A stretch of 64,000 nucleotides of DNA, taken from NCBI GenBank assembly GCA_946539855.1, contig CAMNHV010000007.1:1-64000 (forward strand), written 5' to 3'. The notes below the pieces were generated by a model. That model was not told the DNA's origin. It saw only the letters and a program-made list of their open reading frames with translations, and did no database searches. A program made the translations under genes and the position numbers. Each line of letters begins with the position of its first letter. Positions within the stretch are counted from its first letter, which is position 1. Of this stretch, positions 17,529 to 29,648 are shown piece after piece. This DNA is from CAG-791 sp002449595. GTDB taxonomy: Bacteria; Bacillota; Clostridia; Lachnospirales; Lachnospiraceae.

Positions 17529-17692
17529 GAACGATAGGGCGGTCGGTTTCAAGGGGAAGAGAAACAGACCGCACCAGCGAAATACTCATTCTCAGACCAG
17601 ATCTGAAAAAGAGGGGAGCTGCCGGGGGCAAAGCAGGCAGCTGCAAATGACATCGGGCTTCCAGGAAGCCCGGAAAGGGGTGGAATTCTGTT

Positions 17693-19315
17693 ATGTATCC
17701 TAAAAAGCTGACAAGATCCGTCATCTCGAACCCGGATTACCCCGTGGTTCAGACAAAGGCGGGCAAGGTGAGGGGACTTTTGGAGGAAGGGACCTTCATC
17801 TTCCGCGGCGTTCCGTACGCGCAGGCAAAGCGCTTTCAGATGCCGGAAGAAGTGACGCCGTGGGAAGGCACGAGAAGATGCAACGTCTTCGGGCCGGTGT
17901 GCAAGGAGATCCACACGCCGATCGCGCACGACGAGTACAACGTGCCGCACTTCCATTACTCGCAGGACGAGGACTGCCTCAACCTGAACCTGTGGACACA
18001 GCACATTAATGACGGCGCGAAGAAGCCGGTCATGGTCTGGTTCCACGGCGGCGGACACGCGACGGGCTCCTCGATCGAACTCTACGCGTACGACGGCATG
18101 GAGCTGTCGGAATTCGGCGACGTGGTCGTCGTCTCCGTCAACCACCGTCTCAACTGCATCGGCTATCTCGACCTCTCCTCCTTCGGAGAGCAGTATAAGT
18201 ACACCGGCAACCTCGGCACCGCCGACATGGTCGCGTCCCTCAAGTGGGTGCACGACAACATCGCCGGCTTCGGCGGAGACCCGGACAACGTCACGATCTT
18301 CGGACAGTCGGGCGGCGGCGGAAAGGTGCACACCCTTCTGCAGACGCCGGCCGCGGACGGCCTCTTTCACAAGGCGATCATCCAGAGCGGCCTGATCGAG
18401 GGCAGCCCCGACAACGACCAGGAGAAGGCCCGGAAGATGGGCGAACTGACCGCGGAGCACCTCGGCCTGACAAAAGAGACGATCGCGAAAATCGAGACGA
18501 TCCCTTACTACAAGCTCGCGCGCGCGGCACAGCAGGCGGCCGCCGACCTCGGTACGCCGATCGGAACGATGATCGGCTGGGGACCGGTGTGTGACGGTGA
18601 CTACTATCTTGGATCGGGGCTGTATCATCCTTTTCGCGAGGAGACGAAGCAGATCCCGATGCTGGTCGGCAACGTGCTCGGCGAATTCGACCAGAACTTC
18701 AACTGCATCTACGCGGACGGCTCCAAGAACGACTGGGACGACGCCCTCGTGGAGAAGATCATCTCCGAGAAGTACGGCAGCCAGGCGGAGGCGGTGAAGG
18801 CGGCGTTCGCACAGGCCTATCCGGAGAAAAAGATCGTGGACTGCCTCTTCACAAGCAGGATCTGGAGGCAGGCGCACAAGATGTTCTGCGACTTCCGCGC
18901 GGAGCAGGGCTGCGCTCCCTGCTACAACTGGCTGTTTACGATGGAGCTCCCGATGAACGGCGGCACCGTGCCGTGGCACAACGCGGACGAGGCCTACATG
19001 TTCCACAACGCGAACTATCTCGAGGCGGAGTACATTCCCGGCGTCTCCGAGCAGCTGCAGGATATCATGACCGGCGCGTGGGTGGCGTTCGCCTATACCG
19101 GCGACCCGAACCATCCCGGCATGAAGGTATGGCCGCCTGTGAAGGACGGCAACGGCGCCTGCATGCTCTTTGACAGAGACTCGCGCACCGTGTACCACCA
19201 CGACGACGCGCTGATGGAGGCGCTGGATCCGAGGATCCTGCCGCCGAAGCCGGTGACGATCCCGATGGAAGAGGACGCCGGCACCTTCGGCTGCGGCCCG
19301 AGACAGAGCCTGTGA
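17693..19315 (+). CDS. Type-B carboxylesterase (first paralogue)
   Basis: This 540-residue alpha/beta-hydrolase of the carboxylesterase/lipase family hydrolyses ester bonds. It has the nucleophile elbow GQSGGG with S206, an oxyanion-hole stretch HGGGHATGSS at 118-127, and candidate acid and histidine residues in GEFDQNF and VPWHNADEAYMF. The oxyanion loop differs from the commoner HGGGF form. No signal peptide is present, so it is cytoplasmic. A paralogue with about 65% identity over the first 210 residues follows 87 bases downstream, and a third hydrolase lies after that. Substrate unknown; the adjacent sugar locus makes acylated carbohydrates a candidate. Confidence 0.92.
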   Translation: MYPKKLTRSVISNPDYPVVQTKAGKVRGLLEEGTFIFRGVPYAQAKRFQMPEEVTPWEGTRRCNVFGPVCKEIHTPIAHDEYNVPHFHYSQDEDCLNLNLWTQHINDGAKKPVMVWFHGGGHATGSSIELYAYDGMELSEFGDVVVVSVNHRLNCIGYLDLSSFGEQYKYTGNLGTADMVASLKWVHDNIAGFGGDPDNVTIFGQSGGGGKVHTLLQTPAADGLFHKAIIQSGLIEGSPDNDQEKARKMGELTAEHLGLTKETIAKIETIPYYKLARAAQQAAADLGTPIGTMIGWGPVCDGDYYLGSGLYHPFREETKQIPMLVGNVLGEFDQNFNCIYADGSKNDWDDALVEKIISEKYGSQAEAVKAAFAQAYPEKKIVDCLFTSRIWRQAHKMFCDFRAEQGCAPCYNWLFTMELPMNGGTVPWHNADEAYMFHNANYLEAEYIPGVSEQLQDIMTGAWVAFAYTGDPNHPGMKVWPPVKDGNGACMLFDRDSRTVYHHDDALMEALDPRILPPKPVTIPMEEDAGTFGCGPRQSL

Positions 19316-19402
19316 TGCGGCTGCGGGACGTGGGATGCGCAGAAATGCTTCACACGTTCTGACATGCGCTGCTGAATTCGAGTTCATGAGGAGAGCGATC
19401 TT

Positions 19403-21022
19403 ATGTACATGAAGAAACTTACGAGCCAGGTCGTCATGACCTATGACGATCCGGTGGCGGATACAAAATACGGCAAGGTCCGCGGCCTGAAGACGGACGG
19501 CACTTACATCTTCCGCGGGATCCGGTACGCGAAGGCGAAGAGGTTCCACATGCCGGAAGAGCCGGACAAGTGGGAAGGCGTGAAGGGCGCTTATTCCTTC
19601 GGCTACGTGTGCTCCGAGCTCAACACGCCGATCGCGCACGACAACGACACGGTGCAGCATTTCTACTATCCGCAGAACGAGCACTGCCAGTACCTGAACA
19701 TCTGGACGCAGCACCTGGACAAGTCCGCGAAGCGGCCGGTCATGGTATGGCTGCACGGCGGCGGATGGTTTTCCGGGTCTTCGGTGGAACTGATCTCTTA
19801 TGACGGCGAGAATCTCTCGGCATACGGCGACGTGGTCGTCGTCTCCGTCAACCACAGACTGAATGTGCTCGGCTATCTCGACCTGTCCGAGTACGGCGAG
19901 GAATACGCGAACTCCGGGAATGTCGGTCTCGCTGACCTCGTCGCTTCCCTGAAGTGGGTGAAGGAAAACATCGAGAACTTCGGCGGCGACCCGGACAACG
20001 TCACGATCTTCGGACAGTCGGGCGGCGGCGGAAAGGTGGCGTATCTCCTGCAGACCCCTGCGGCGGACGGCCTGTATCACAGGGGCATCATCCAGTCGGG
20101 CGGCACGTTCGGCCACGGCGGCGCCGACGAGGTCAGGCACTGCGGCGAAGTGAGCCGGCTGGCGGCGAAGCGCATTCTCGAGCGCCTGCACATCGCGCCG
20201 GAGAATGTGAAAGAGATCGAGACCGTGCCATGGGAGGATCTCGCGCAGGCGACGATGGAAGCGATCTGGCTCATCCGCGAGGAGGACGGCGAGGAGGTCT
20301 CCTGGGAGCCGGTTTATGACGGAAAGTATTTCATGGGCGATCCCGTGGATATGGGATACCGGAAGGAGACGATCGGAACGCCGATGATCATCGGCACATG
20401 CTTCAGCGAGTTCGCCGGCACGCACGACCGCAACTACGACGAGCAGCCGAAGGCGCTCTGGAGCGAGGAAAAGGCGGACGCGATCATCGCGCGTACGTTT
20501 GGAGATAAGACGGCGCGGATGAATGAGCTTTTCGCGAAAGCGTATCCCGACAGGCAGAAGCAGGATCTCCTGTTTGTGGACCTGCGGTTCCGGAAGCCGG
20601 CGATGGATTACATCAAGGGCTTTACCGCTGCGGGCGGAAAGATCTGGAACTACATGTTCAACCTGGAGACGCCTTACAACTACGGCACGACCGCGTGGCA
20701 CAACGCGGAGGAGTGCTACTGCTTCCGCAACGCGGCTTATCTGGAGTACGAGTACATCCCGGAAGTTTCCGAGAAGTTGGAGGACGAGGTCAGCGGCGCA
20801 TGGCTCGCGTTCGCGAAGAACGGAGACCCGAACTGCGCGGCGATCCCCGCGTGGCCGGCGTGCACTGCAGACAGCATCCCGTGCATCTGTTTCGACAAGG
20901 TCACGGACGTCCGCACGGATCACGACAAAGAACTTGTCGGCGAGTATCCTGAGATCGAGGCGCCCGGGTTCCCGCTCAGCAGCAAGATGTACGCGTTCTA
21001 TGGCGTGAAGCCGGAAGACTGA
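19403..21022 (+). CDS. Type-B carboxylesterase (second paralogue)
   Basis: This 539-residue cytoplasmic esterase is the tandem duplicate of the preceding gene. It has nucleophile S206 in GQSGGG, oxyanion stretch HGGGWFSGSS, and a catalytic histidine region TAWHNAEECYCF. The first 210 residues align without gaps to the paralogue (136 identical by hand count). Short DNA stretches are nearly identical between the copies (about 60 bases around the GQSGGG codons with one mismatch), while other parts have diverged. Ribosome-binding site: GAGGAGAG. The ring of substituted residues around the active site (Trp in place of His in the oxyanion loop) suggests a different ester preference. Confidence 0.92.
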   Translation: MYMKKLTSQVVMTYDDPVADTKYGKVRGLKTDGTYIFRGIRYAKAKRFHMPEEPDKWEGVKGAYSFGYVCSELNTPIAHDNDTVQHFYYPQNEHCQYLNIWTQHLDKSAKRPVMVWLHGGGWFSGSSVELISYDGENLSAYGDVVVVSVNHRLNVLGYLDLSEYGEEYANSGNVGLADLVASLKWVKENIENFGGDPDNVTIFGQSGGGGKVAYLLQTPAADGLYHRGIIQSGGTFGHGGADEVRHCGEVSRLAAKRILERLHIAPENVKEIETVPWEDLAQATMEAIWLIREEDGEEVSWEPVYDGKYFMGDPVDMGYRKETIGTPMIIGTCFSEFAGTHDRNYDEQPKALWSEEKADAIIARTFGDKTARMNELFAKAYPDRQKQDLLFVDLRFRKPAMDYIKGFTAAGGKIWNYMFNLETPYNYGTTAWHNAEECYCFRNAAYLEYEYIPEVSEKLEDEVSGAWLAFAKNGDPNCAAIPAWPACTADSIPCICFDKVTDVRTDHDKELVGEYPEIEAPGFPLSSKMYAFYGVKPED

Positions 21023-21035
21023 TAATGCATAACCG

Positions 21036-21064
21036 CACCCGCAGCTGCCTGGCGGCTGCGGGTG
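21036..21064 (+). terminator. Hairpin between esterase and hydrolase genes
   Basis: CACCCGCAGC (21036-21045) pairs with GCTGCGGGTG (21055-21064), followed by TCTGTG rather than a clear T-run. It may be a weak terminator or an RNA stabiliser within the operon. Confidence 0.4.
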
Positions 21065-21095
21065 TCTGTGATGAGACAGGAAGGAAAGACAAGAT

Positions 21096-22160
21096 ATGGT
21101 CACAGCGGAAGAGAGGCAGGCGGCGTATCAGCTGACGGAAGACCTGTCGACCCACCCGGGCGACATCGCAATCCTTGCGCCATACAGAAAATACATGCTT
21201 TACAAGTGCAACACGCCGGAGCTCGGCCCCGGCATCGGCTGCAGCTTTAAGGACATGAAGGCGTCCTTCGGCGCGTGGAGCGTGCCCGCGCTCCTCAAGG
21301 CGACGCGCGCGATGATCGACCGCGCCGGCGAGGAGGACTTCATGATCCCGGTCTATTCCGAGGAGGAGATCGCGGCGGATCCGGAGAAGGAAGACGTGAA
21401 ACTCTTCTGGTTCCCGGCGGGCTACGAAGACGACGGAAACGGCGGGAAAAGGCTTATCGGCGCGGATCGTCCGTTTGTCATCGCGATAGCCGGCGGCGCT
21501 TACACGTCGGTCTGCAGCCTGGCGGAGTCATTCCCGACGGCGGCTTCCCTGAATCATCTCGGGATCAACGTTTTCTGCCTGAACTACCGCGTCAACGAGT
21601 CCGAGATGCCCAAGATCAAGGAAGCGCTGATGCCGAAGCCGCTGGACGACGTCGCGGCGGCGCTGCAGTGCATCTATGCGCATATGGATTACTTCGGGAT
21701 CAAGACGAAGGAGTACGCGGTCGCGGGATGGTCCGCAGGCGCGAGCCTCACCGTGCAGTGGGGCGCGGCGAACCACGGCTATCCGCACTACGGCCTGCCG
21801 AAGCCGAAGGTTCTGTTCCCGATCTACCCGGTCATTGAGGCGGCGGCCCAGATGCCGGATTCGGCGGACTGGTTCCTGACCATCATGTTCGGGCCGGGCT
21901 ACGATAAGGAGACGGTGGAGGCCTACGACATCCCGAAGGTGATCACCGACGACTATCCGCCGTGCTACATCGTCCATGCGCTGGACGACGACATGGTGCC
22001 GGTGGAGAACTCCTACAAGCTCGAGAAGCTGCTGCAGGAGAGAAATATCCCCGTGCACTTCGAGGTGATCGAGAGCGGCGGCCACGGATTCGGCGACGGC
22101 TCCGGCATGAAGGCCGAGGGCTGGCCGGAGAGAGCGGTCGCGTTCATGGACCAGCTGTAA
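21096..22160 (+). CDS. Alpha/beta-hydrolase, BD-FAE/HSL-like esterase
   Basis: This 354-residue cytoplasmic hydrolase carries the nucleophile motif GWSAGAS with S213, a probable acid in HALDDDMVP and a catalytic histidine in GGHGFG. The oxyanion segment is IAGGAYTSVC. The layout resembles esterases that remove acyl groups from plant carbohydrates (BD-FAE / acetyl-xylan-esterase-like), but the substrate cannot be assigned. It starts after AGGAAGGAAAG and forms a likely operon with the two carboxylesterases, ending at a strong terminator (22189-22221). Confidence 0.88.
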   Translation: MVTAEERQAAYQLTEDLSTHPGDIAILAPYRKYMLYKCNTPELGPGIGCSFKDMKASFGAWSVPALLKATRAMIDRAGEEDFMIPVYSEEEIAADPEKEDVKLFWFPAGYEDDGNGGKRLIGADRPFVIAIAGGAYTSVCSLAESFPTAASLNHLGINVFCLNYRVNESEMPKIKEALMPKPLDDVAAALQCIYAHMDYFGIKTKEYAVAGWSAGASLTVQWGAANHGYPHYGLPKPKVLFPIYPVIEAAAQMPDSADWFLTIMFGPGYDKETVEAYDIPKVITDDYPPCYIVHALDDDMVPVENSYKLEKLLQERNIPVHFEVIESGGHGFGDGSGMKAEGWPERAVAFMDQL

Positions 22161-22188
22161 AACGCAAAGCTGTGTAACAGATTACAAC

Positions 22189-22221
22189 GCCCGGCTGCCG
22201 GCATGACAGCCGGGCCTGTTT
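22189..22221 (+). terminator. Intrinsic terminator after the esterase cluster
   Basis: GCCCGGCTG (22189-22197) pairs with CAGCCGGGC (22207-22215), followed by CTGTTT. The next gene begins within 5 bases, so it either needs readthrough or has a promoter overlapping the hydrolase gene. Confidence 0.75.
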
Positions 22222-22225
22222 CAGA

Positions 22226-24217
22226 ATGAAAACTGCAGACCGGAAAATGAAGAGAACATACACTGCGGCGGCGCAGCTGCTGATCATGCTCTGCGGCATG
22301 GGATTCCTGCTGCAGACGGACGCGTATTACACACCTTATCTTCTCGTCGCGGCAGCGGCGCTCTTCTGCATGTGGAAGAGCGGGGCGGCGGCAGGCGGCG
22401 TTGGCGTTATGGAAACCGGCGCTTCGGCCGGTGCGCGGAAGGACGGAAAGCCCCGCGCGGCCCTGCCGTGGCATGTGTACGCGGCGCCCTGTATCTATGC
22501 GCTCGCGGTCTGCGGAGCGAACTACCGGATCTGGGCGGAGATCGCGTATCCGGACGAGATCGGTGCAACAGCGCGCTTCATCCATGGTGCAGTTGCCCTG
22601 CTTGCGATCGCGGCCTGCTGCTGGCTTCAGGCGTTTCAGATCGTGCGGTATCTCTGGCTGACGAATGCGCCTGAGGCGCGCGGGAATGCTTTTTCTACAG
22701 TGAAGGATGAAGCGGTGTGCGGGGCAGCAGGCTCGTCGGGAAAGAACGCAGCAGGAGAAGAGACGGCTGCAGCGGCGGGCGGCAGGCGCGGCTGGAAGCC
22801 GGCCTCGGTGTTCTGCGTGGTGTTCGCGGCGGTCGCGGTGATCGATCTCACGATCTTTTTCCTGTGCCGGTATCCCGGCAACATCACTTCGGACAGCCTG
22901 ACGCAGATCAAGATGTGCGTGGAAGGCTGGTACAACAACCATCATCCGTTCTACCACACGCAGGTGATCCGCCTGTTCCTCGGACTCGGGCTGAAGCTGT
23001 TCGGCGACCTGAATGCGGCGGCGGCCACCTACCAGGTGTTCCAGATCCTGTTCATGGCGGCGTGCTTTGCGGCTGCGGTCATGACGCTTTTCCAGATGAG
23101 GGTGAAAAAGCCCGTGATTATCGGAGCCGCGCTTTTCTACGCGCTGATGCCGTTCCACATCAACTACAGCTTCTCGATGTGGAAGGACGTGATGTTCGGC
23201 GGGTTCATCCTGCTCTCTGTCCTGTATTTCTGTCGGACGATGCTCGGCGTCGGGTCGCGGAGAGCGGACCTCGCGCTGCTCACGGTGGCCTGCTTCGGCG
23301 TCTGCCTGTTCCGCAGCAACGGATATATCCTGTTTCTGATCGTGGCCGCGGTGTACGCGTTCCTGTACCGGAAAGAGATCCTGCGCGGAAATACCGCCCG
23401 CGCGGTGGGCATTATCTTCCTTGTGACGCTGGCCGCGTGCTGGGTCCTGAAGCACCCGGTGCTGGACGCGATGGACGTCACCCAGCCGGACACGGTGGAG
23501 ATGCTCTCCGTGCCGCTGCAGCAGATCAGCCGCACGCTCATCGAGCACGACGACCTGACGGAGGAAGAGGAGACGCTGATCGGGTACGTCATCCCCGCGC
23601 AGCGCATGCGCGAGACCTATGTGCCGATCTACTCCGATCCCGTGAAGAACCTGATCCGCGAGGAGGGGCAGCAGGACTATATCAAACATCATAAAGCCGC
23701 GTTCGCGAAGCTGTACATCGCGCTCGGGCTGCGCCACCCGGGAAGCTACCTGAAGGGGTGGGCCGACGAGACGAGAGGCTACTGGAACAGCGGCTATGAA
23801 TACTGGCGCTGGCAGGACGACGTGACCGCGACCGAAGGATACGACCTGTACCGCACGGTGCGCTCAGAGTTCGCGGCGCGGCACTTTGGTGAGTATCTGT
23901 GGCTCTTTGAACATGATCCGCTGACAGTGCTTTTCCTCTGCATCGGGCTCTATGTGTGGCTCGACTGGCTGCTGTTCTATCTCGCAGCCGTCAGGGGCGA
24001 CCGGGCCGCCGTCGTCATGACGATGCCGGTCATTGCGCTCGTCTTCACGCTGCAGATCTCGACGCCGGTCTTCACCGAATTCCGCTATGTCTACTCAATC
24101 TTCTGCCTGATGCCGTTCCTTCTTCCCGCGGTCGTCCGCGGGTGCGAATGTGCACACTGCGTGGCAGATCCGTCCGGCGGATCTTCTGAAGAATCGTCAG
24201 AAGAAGCAGCCGGCTGA
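22226..24217 (+). CDS. DUF6020-like polytopic membrane protein
   Basis: This 663-residue integral membrane protein resembles DUF6020-type (glycosyltransferase-C-like) proteins of Clostridia. Recognisable blocks include YPGNITSDSLTQIKM and NNHHPFYHTQVIRL near residues 213-250 and the stretch FHINYSFSMWKDVMFGG. About a dozen TM segments are visible. Two Ala/Gly/Ser-rich hydrophilic inserts (about residues 53-78 and 150-190) interrupt the N-terminal membrane part. A role in transferring sugars to a cell-envelope polymer is inferred only from fold resemblance. The start has no clear ribosome-binding site; an in-frame ATG 21 bases on is an alternative. Confidence 0.75.
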   Translation: MKTADRKMKRTYTAAAQLLIMLCGMGFLLQTDAYYTPYLLVAAAALFCMWKSGAAAGGVGVMETGASAGARKDGKPRAALPWHVYAAPCIYALAVCGANYRIWAEIAYPDEIGATARFIHGAVALLAIAACCWLQAFQIVRYLWLTNAPEARGNAFSTVKDEAVCGAAGSSGKNAAGEETAAAAGGRRGWKPASVFCVVFAAVAVIDLTIFFLCRYPGNITSDSLTQIKMCVEGWYNNHHPFYHTQVIRLFLGLGLKLFGDLNAAAATYQVFQILFMAACFAAAVMTLFQMRVKKPVIIGAALFYALMPFHINYSFSMWKDVMFGGFILLSVLYFCRTMLGVGSRRADLALLTVACFGVCLFRSNGYILFLIVAAVYAFLYRKEILRGNTARAVGIIFLVTLAACWVLKHPVLDAMDVTQPDTVEMLSVPLQQISRTLIEHDDLTEEEETLIGYVIPAQRMRETYVPIYSDPVKNLIREEGQQDYIKHHKAAFAKLYIALGLRHPGSYLKGWADETRGYWNSGYEYWRWQDDVTATEGYDLYRTVRSEFAARHFGEYLWLFEHDPLTVLFLCIGLYVWLDWLLFYLAAVRGDRAAVVMTMPVIALVFTLQISTPVFTEFRYVYSIFCLMPFLLPAVVRGCECAHCVADPSGGSSEESSEEAAG

Positions 24218-24291
24218 GCATTCAGAAAATACGGCGTATCTCCGCGGCAGTACCCGGCTTGCAGAGACAGGCGGCTGCAGGAATCACGTCG

Positions 24292-24305
24292 GGAACAAAC
24301 GTTCG
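24292..24305. promoter_or_regulatory. LexA/DinR-type SOS box upstream of uvrB
   Basis: GGAACAAACGTTCG contains GAAC-N4-GTTC and fits the Gram-positive consensus CGAACRNRYGTTCG except at the first base. It lies 115 bases upstream of uvrB and about 27 bases before a TATGAT -10-like element (24332-24337). uvrBA is a classic SOS operon in Firmicutes. Confidence 0.75.
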
Positions 24306-24337
24306 AAAACAGGTAGCCGTACTGGACAGGATATGAT

Positions 24338-24372
24338 AAAATCAGTCTTGCTCTCTGAGCAGCTGATTTTTT
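24338..24372 (+). terminator. Intrinsic terminator before uvrB
   Basis: AAAATCAG (24338-24345) pairs with CTGATTTT (24363-24370), with an inner TGCTC/GAGCA stem, and ends in a T-run. It should stop transcription from the DUF6020 gene. A TATGAT element directly abuts its 5' side, so transcripts starting there would lose most of the left arm and escape it. Confidence 0.75.
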
Positions 24373-24419
24373 CATGTGTGTGAAAAACCGTAAAAAACTT
24401 GCCTCAGCGAGGAATAATC

Positions 24420-26411
24420 ATGGAATTCAAACTGCACTCTGAATATAAGCCGACCGGCGATCAGCCACAGGCGATCCGGGCCCTGGTAGACGGGTTCCGC
24501 GAGGGAAACCAGTTTGAGACGCTGCTCGGCGTCACCGGCTCCGGAAAGACCTTTACGATGGCCAACGTCATCCAGGCGCTGCAGAAGCCGACGCTGATCA
24601 TCAGCCACAACAAGACCCTGGCCGGCCAGCTCTATGGCGAGATGAAGGAGTTTTTCCCCGAGAATGCGGTGGAGTACTTCGTCTCGTACTACGACTACTA
24701 CCAGCCGGAGGCCTACGTGCCCTCCACGGATACATATATTGCGAAGGACTCGGCGATCAACGACGAGATCGACAAGCTGCGGCTCTCCGCGACGGCGTCG
24801 CTCTCGGAGCGCAGGGACGTGATCGTGGTCGCCAGCGTCTCGTGCATCTACGGCCTCGGCAGCCCGGAGGAATTCCAGGGGATGTCGATCTCGCTCCGCC
24901 CCGGCATGCAGAAGGACCGTGACGAGGTGATCCGGGATCTGATCGCGATCCAGTACACACGCAATGACGTTTCGCCCGAGCGCTGCCAGTTCCGCGTGCG
25001 GGGCGACACCCTCGAGGTGTATCCCGCGCAGGGCGCCGAGTACCTGATCCGCGTCGAGTTCTTCGGCGACGAGATCGACCGGATCTGTGAGGTGGAGATG
25101 CTCACGGGCAGAATGCACGCCGAGCTCAAGCACGTCATGATCTATCCCGCGTCGCACTACGTCGTGCCGCAGGAGAAGATCAACCGCGCCTGCGACAACA
25201 TCGAGGCAGAGCTCGAGGACCGCGTCCGTTTCTTCAAGAGTGAGGACCGGCTCATCGAGGCGCAGCGGATCGCGGAGCGGACGAATTTCGATATCGAGAT
25301 GATGCGGGAGACCGGTTTCTGCTCCGGCATCGAGAACTACTCGCGGCACCTGATCTTCGGCAGGCCAGGGGAACCGCCGCTGACGCTCATGGATTTCTTC
25401 CCGGAGGACTTCCTGATCATCGTCGACGAGTCGCACATGACGATCCCGCAGATCGGCGCGATGTACAACGGCGACCGCTCGAGAAAGCTGACGCTCGTGG
25501 ACTACGGGTTCCGCCTGCCGTCCGCGCTGGACAACCGGCCGCTGAACTTCGCCGAGTTCGAGACGCACATCGACCAGATGCTGTTCGTCTCGGCGACGCC
25601 GGGCGCGTATGAGGGTGAGCACGAGCTGCTCCGCGCGGAACAGATCATCCGGCCTACGGGCCTTCTCGATCCGGAGATCGACGTCCGTCCCGTCGAGGGA
25701 CAGATCGACGACCTGATCGGCGAGATCCGGACGGAGACCGCGAAGAAGAACAAGGTCCTCGTCACGACCCTGACGAAAAAGATGGCCGAAGACCTCACGG
25801 ATTATCTCGCCGAGGCGGGGATCCGGGTCAAATACCTGCACTCGGATATCGATGTGCTCGAGCGCGCGCAGATCATTCGCGACATGCGCCTCGACGTCTT
25901 CGACGTGCTGGTCGGCATCAACCTTCTGAGGGAAGGCCTCGACATTCCGGAGATCTCCCTCGTCATCGTGCTCGACGCGGACAAGGAAGGCTTCCTGCGT
26001 TCGGAGACTTCCCTGATCCAGACGGTCGGCAGAGCCGCTCGAAATGCGGACGGCCACGTCATCATGTACGCCGACACGATCACCGACTCGATGCGGAAGG
26101 CGATCGACGAGACGCGGCGCAGAAGGGCCGTGCAGGACGCTTACAACAAGGAACACGGCATCACGCCGCAGACGATCCGCAAGGCGGTGCGCGACCTCAT
26201 CACGATCTCGAAGGAGATCGCGAAGGAGGAAGTGAAGTTCGAGAAGGACCCCGAGTCCATGAGCCCGCAGGAGCTGAAGAAGCTCATCGCGGAAGTCGAG
26301 AAGAAGATGCGCCGCGCGGCTGCGGACCTCAACTTCGAGGCCGCCGCGGAGCTGCGTGACCGCATGATCGAGCTGAAGAAGCACCAGCTGGAGATCGAGG
26401 GCGGGAAGTAA
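24420..26411 (+). CDS. uvrB: Excinuclease ABC subunit B
   Basis: UvrB is the DNA-damage verification helicase of nucleotide excision repair. It receives lesions from UvrA and recruits UvrC. The 663-residue protein has the Walker A GVTGSGKT at 38-45, the beta-hairpin region YYDYYQPEAYVP, helicase motifs including DESH and QTVGRAARN, and a C-terminal UVR domain (LNFEAAAELRDRMIELK). The ATG at 24420 has GAGGA six bases upstream; an in-frame TTG at 24399 is less likely. uvrA follows by 108 bases in the same direction. SOS control is suggested by the GAAC-N4-GTTC box upstream. Confidence 0.98.
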   Translation: MEFKLHSEYKPTGDQPQAIRALVDGFREGNQFETLLGVTGSGKTFTMANVIQALQKPTLIISHNKTLAGQLYGEMKEFFPENAVEYFVSYYDYYQPEAYVPSTDTYIAKDSAINDEIDKLRLSATASLSERRDVIVVASVSCIYGLGSPEEFQGMSISLRPGMQKDRDEVIRDLIAIQYTRNDVSPERCQFRVRGDTLEVYPAQGAEYLIRVEFFGDEIDRICEVEMLTGRMHAELKHVMIYPASHYVVPQEKINRACDNIEAELEDRVRFFKSEDRLIEAQRIAERTNFDIEMMRETGFCSGIENYSRHLIFGRPGEPPLTLMDFFPEDFLIIVDESHMTIPQIGAMYNGDRSRKLTLVDYGFRLPSALDNRPLNFAEFETHIDQMLFVSATPGAYEGEHELLRAEQIIRPTGLLDPEIDVRPVEGQIDDLIGEIRTETAKKNKVLVTTLTKKMAEDLTDYLAEAGIRVKYLHSDIDVLERAQIIRDMRLDVFDVLVGINLLREGLDIPEISLVIVLDADKEGFLRSETSLIQTVGRAARNADGHVIMYADTITDSMRKAIDETRRRRAVQDAYNKEHGITPQTIRKAVRDLITISKEIAKEEVKFEKDPESMSPQELKKLIAEVEKKMRRAAADLNFEAAAELRDRMIELKKHQLEIEGGK

Positions 26412-26519
26412 CGCAAGGGCGGATCGCCGGTATATATGAGAATGAACGGTCCGGAGGAACGCAGAGCGCAAGACAGCTCGCGGCCTGACGGAATGACCTG
26501 ACACAGAGGACAGATACGA

Positions 26520-29480
<2,961 letters not shown>

Positions 29481-29562
29481 CGATGCGGCGCCGGGAATGC
29501 CGGAACAAGCCCTGCGAAAGATAAAAAAAGGATAAACTTGCGCTGGGGACCCGCAAACCGCT

Positions 29563-29591
29563 TTGAAAACAGGGCGGCCATAGTATATACT
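29563..29591 (+). promoter_or_regulatory. Sigma-A promoter of the mreB-family gene
   Basis: TTGAAA (29563-29568) and TATACT (29586-29591) are 17 bases apart, about 58 bases before the gene. The leader contains a GACAGG / CCTGTC inverted repeat (about 29601-29629). Confidence 0.8.
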
Positions 29592-29648
29592 TAAATCCCC
29601 GACAGGCGGTGGGGAAAGTTCAGCCTGTCTGAAAGGATCATATAGATT

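Noticed and set aside
17549..21103. A very long open frame (1184 codons) on the minus strand opposite the carboxylesterases
   Set aside because: It mirrors the high-GC codon structure of two clearly functional plus-strand esterases; the translation is low-complexity (H/R/V/L-rich) without any recognisable domain.
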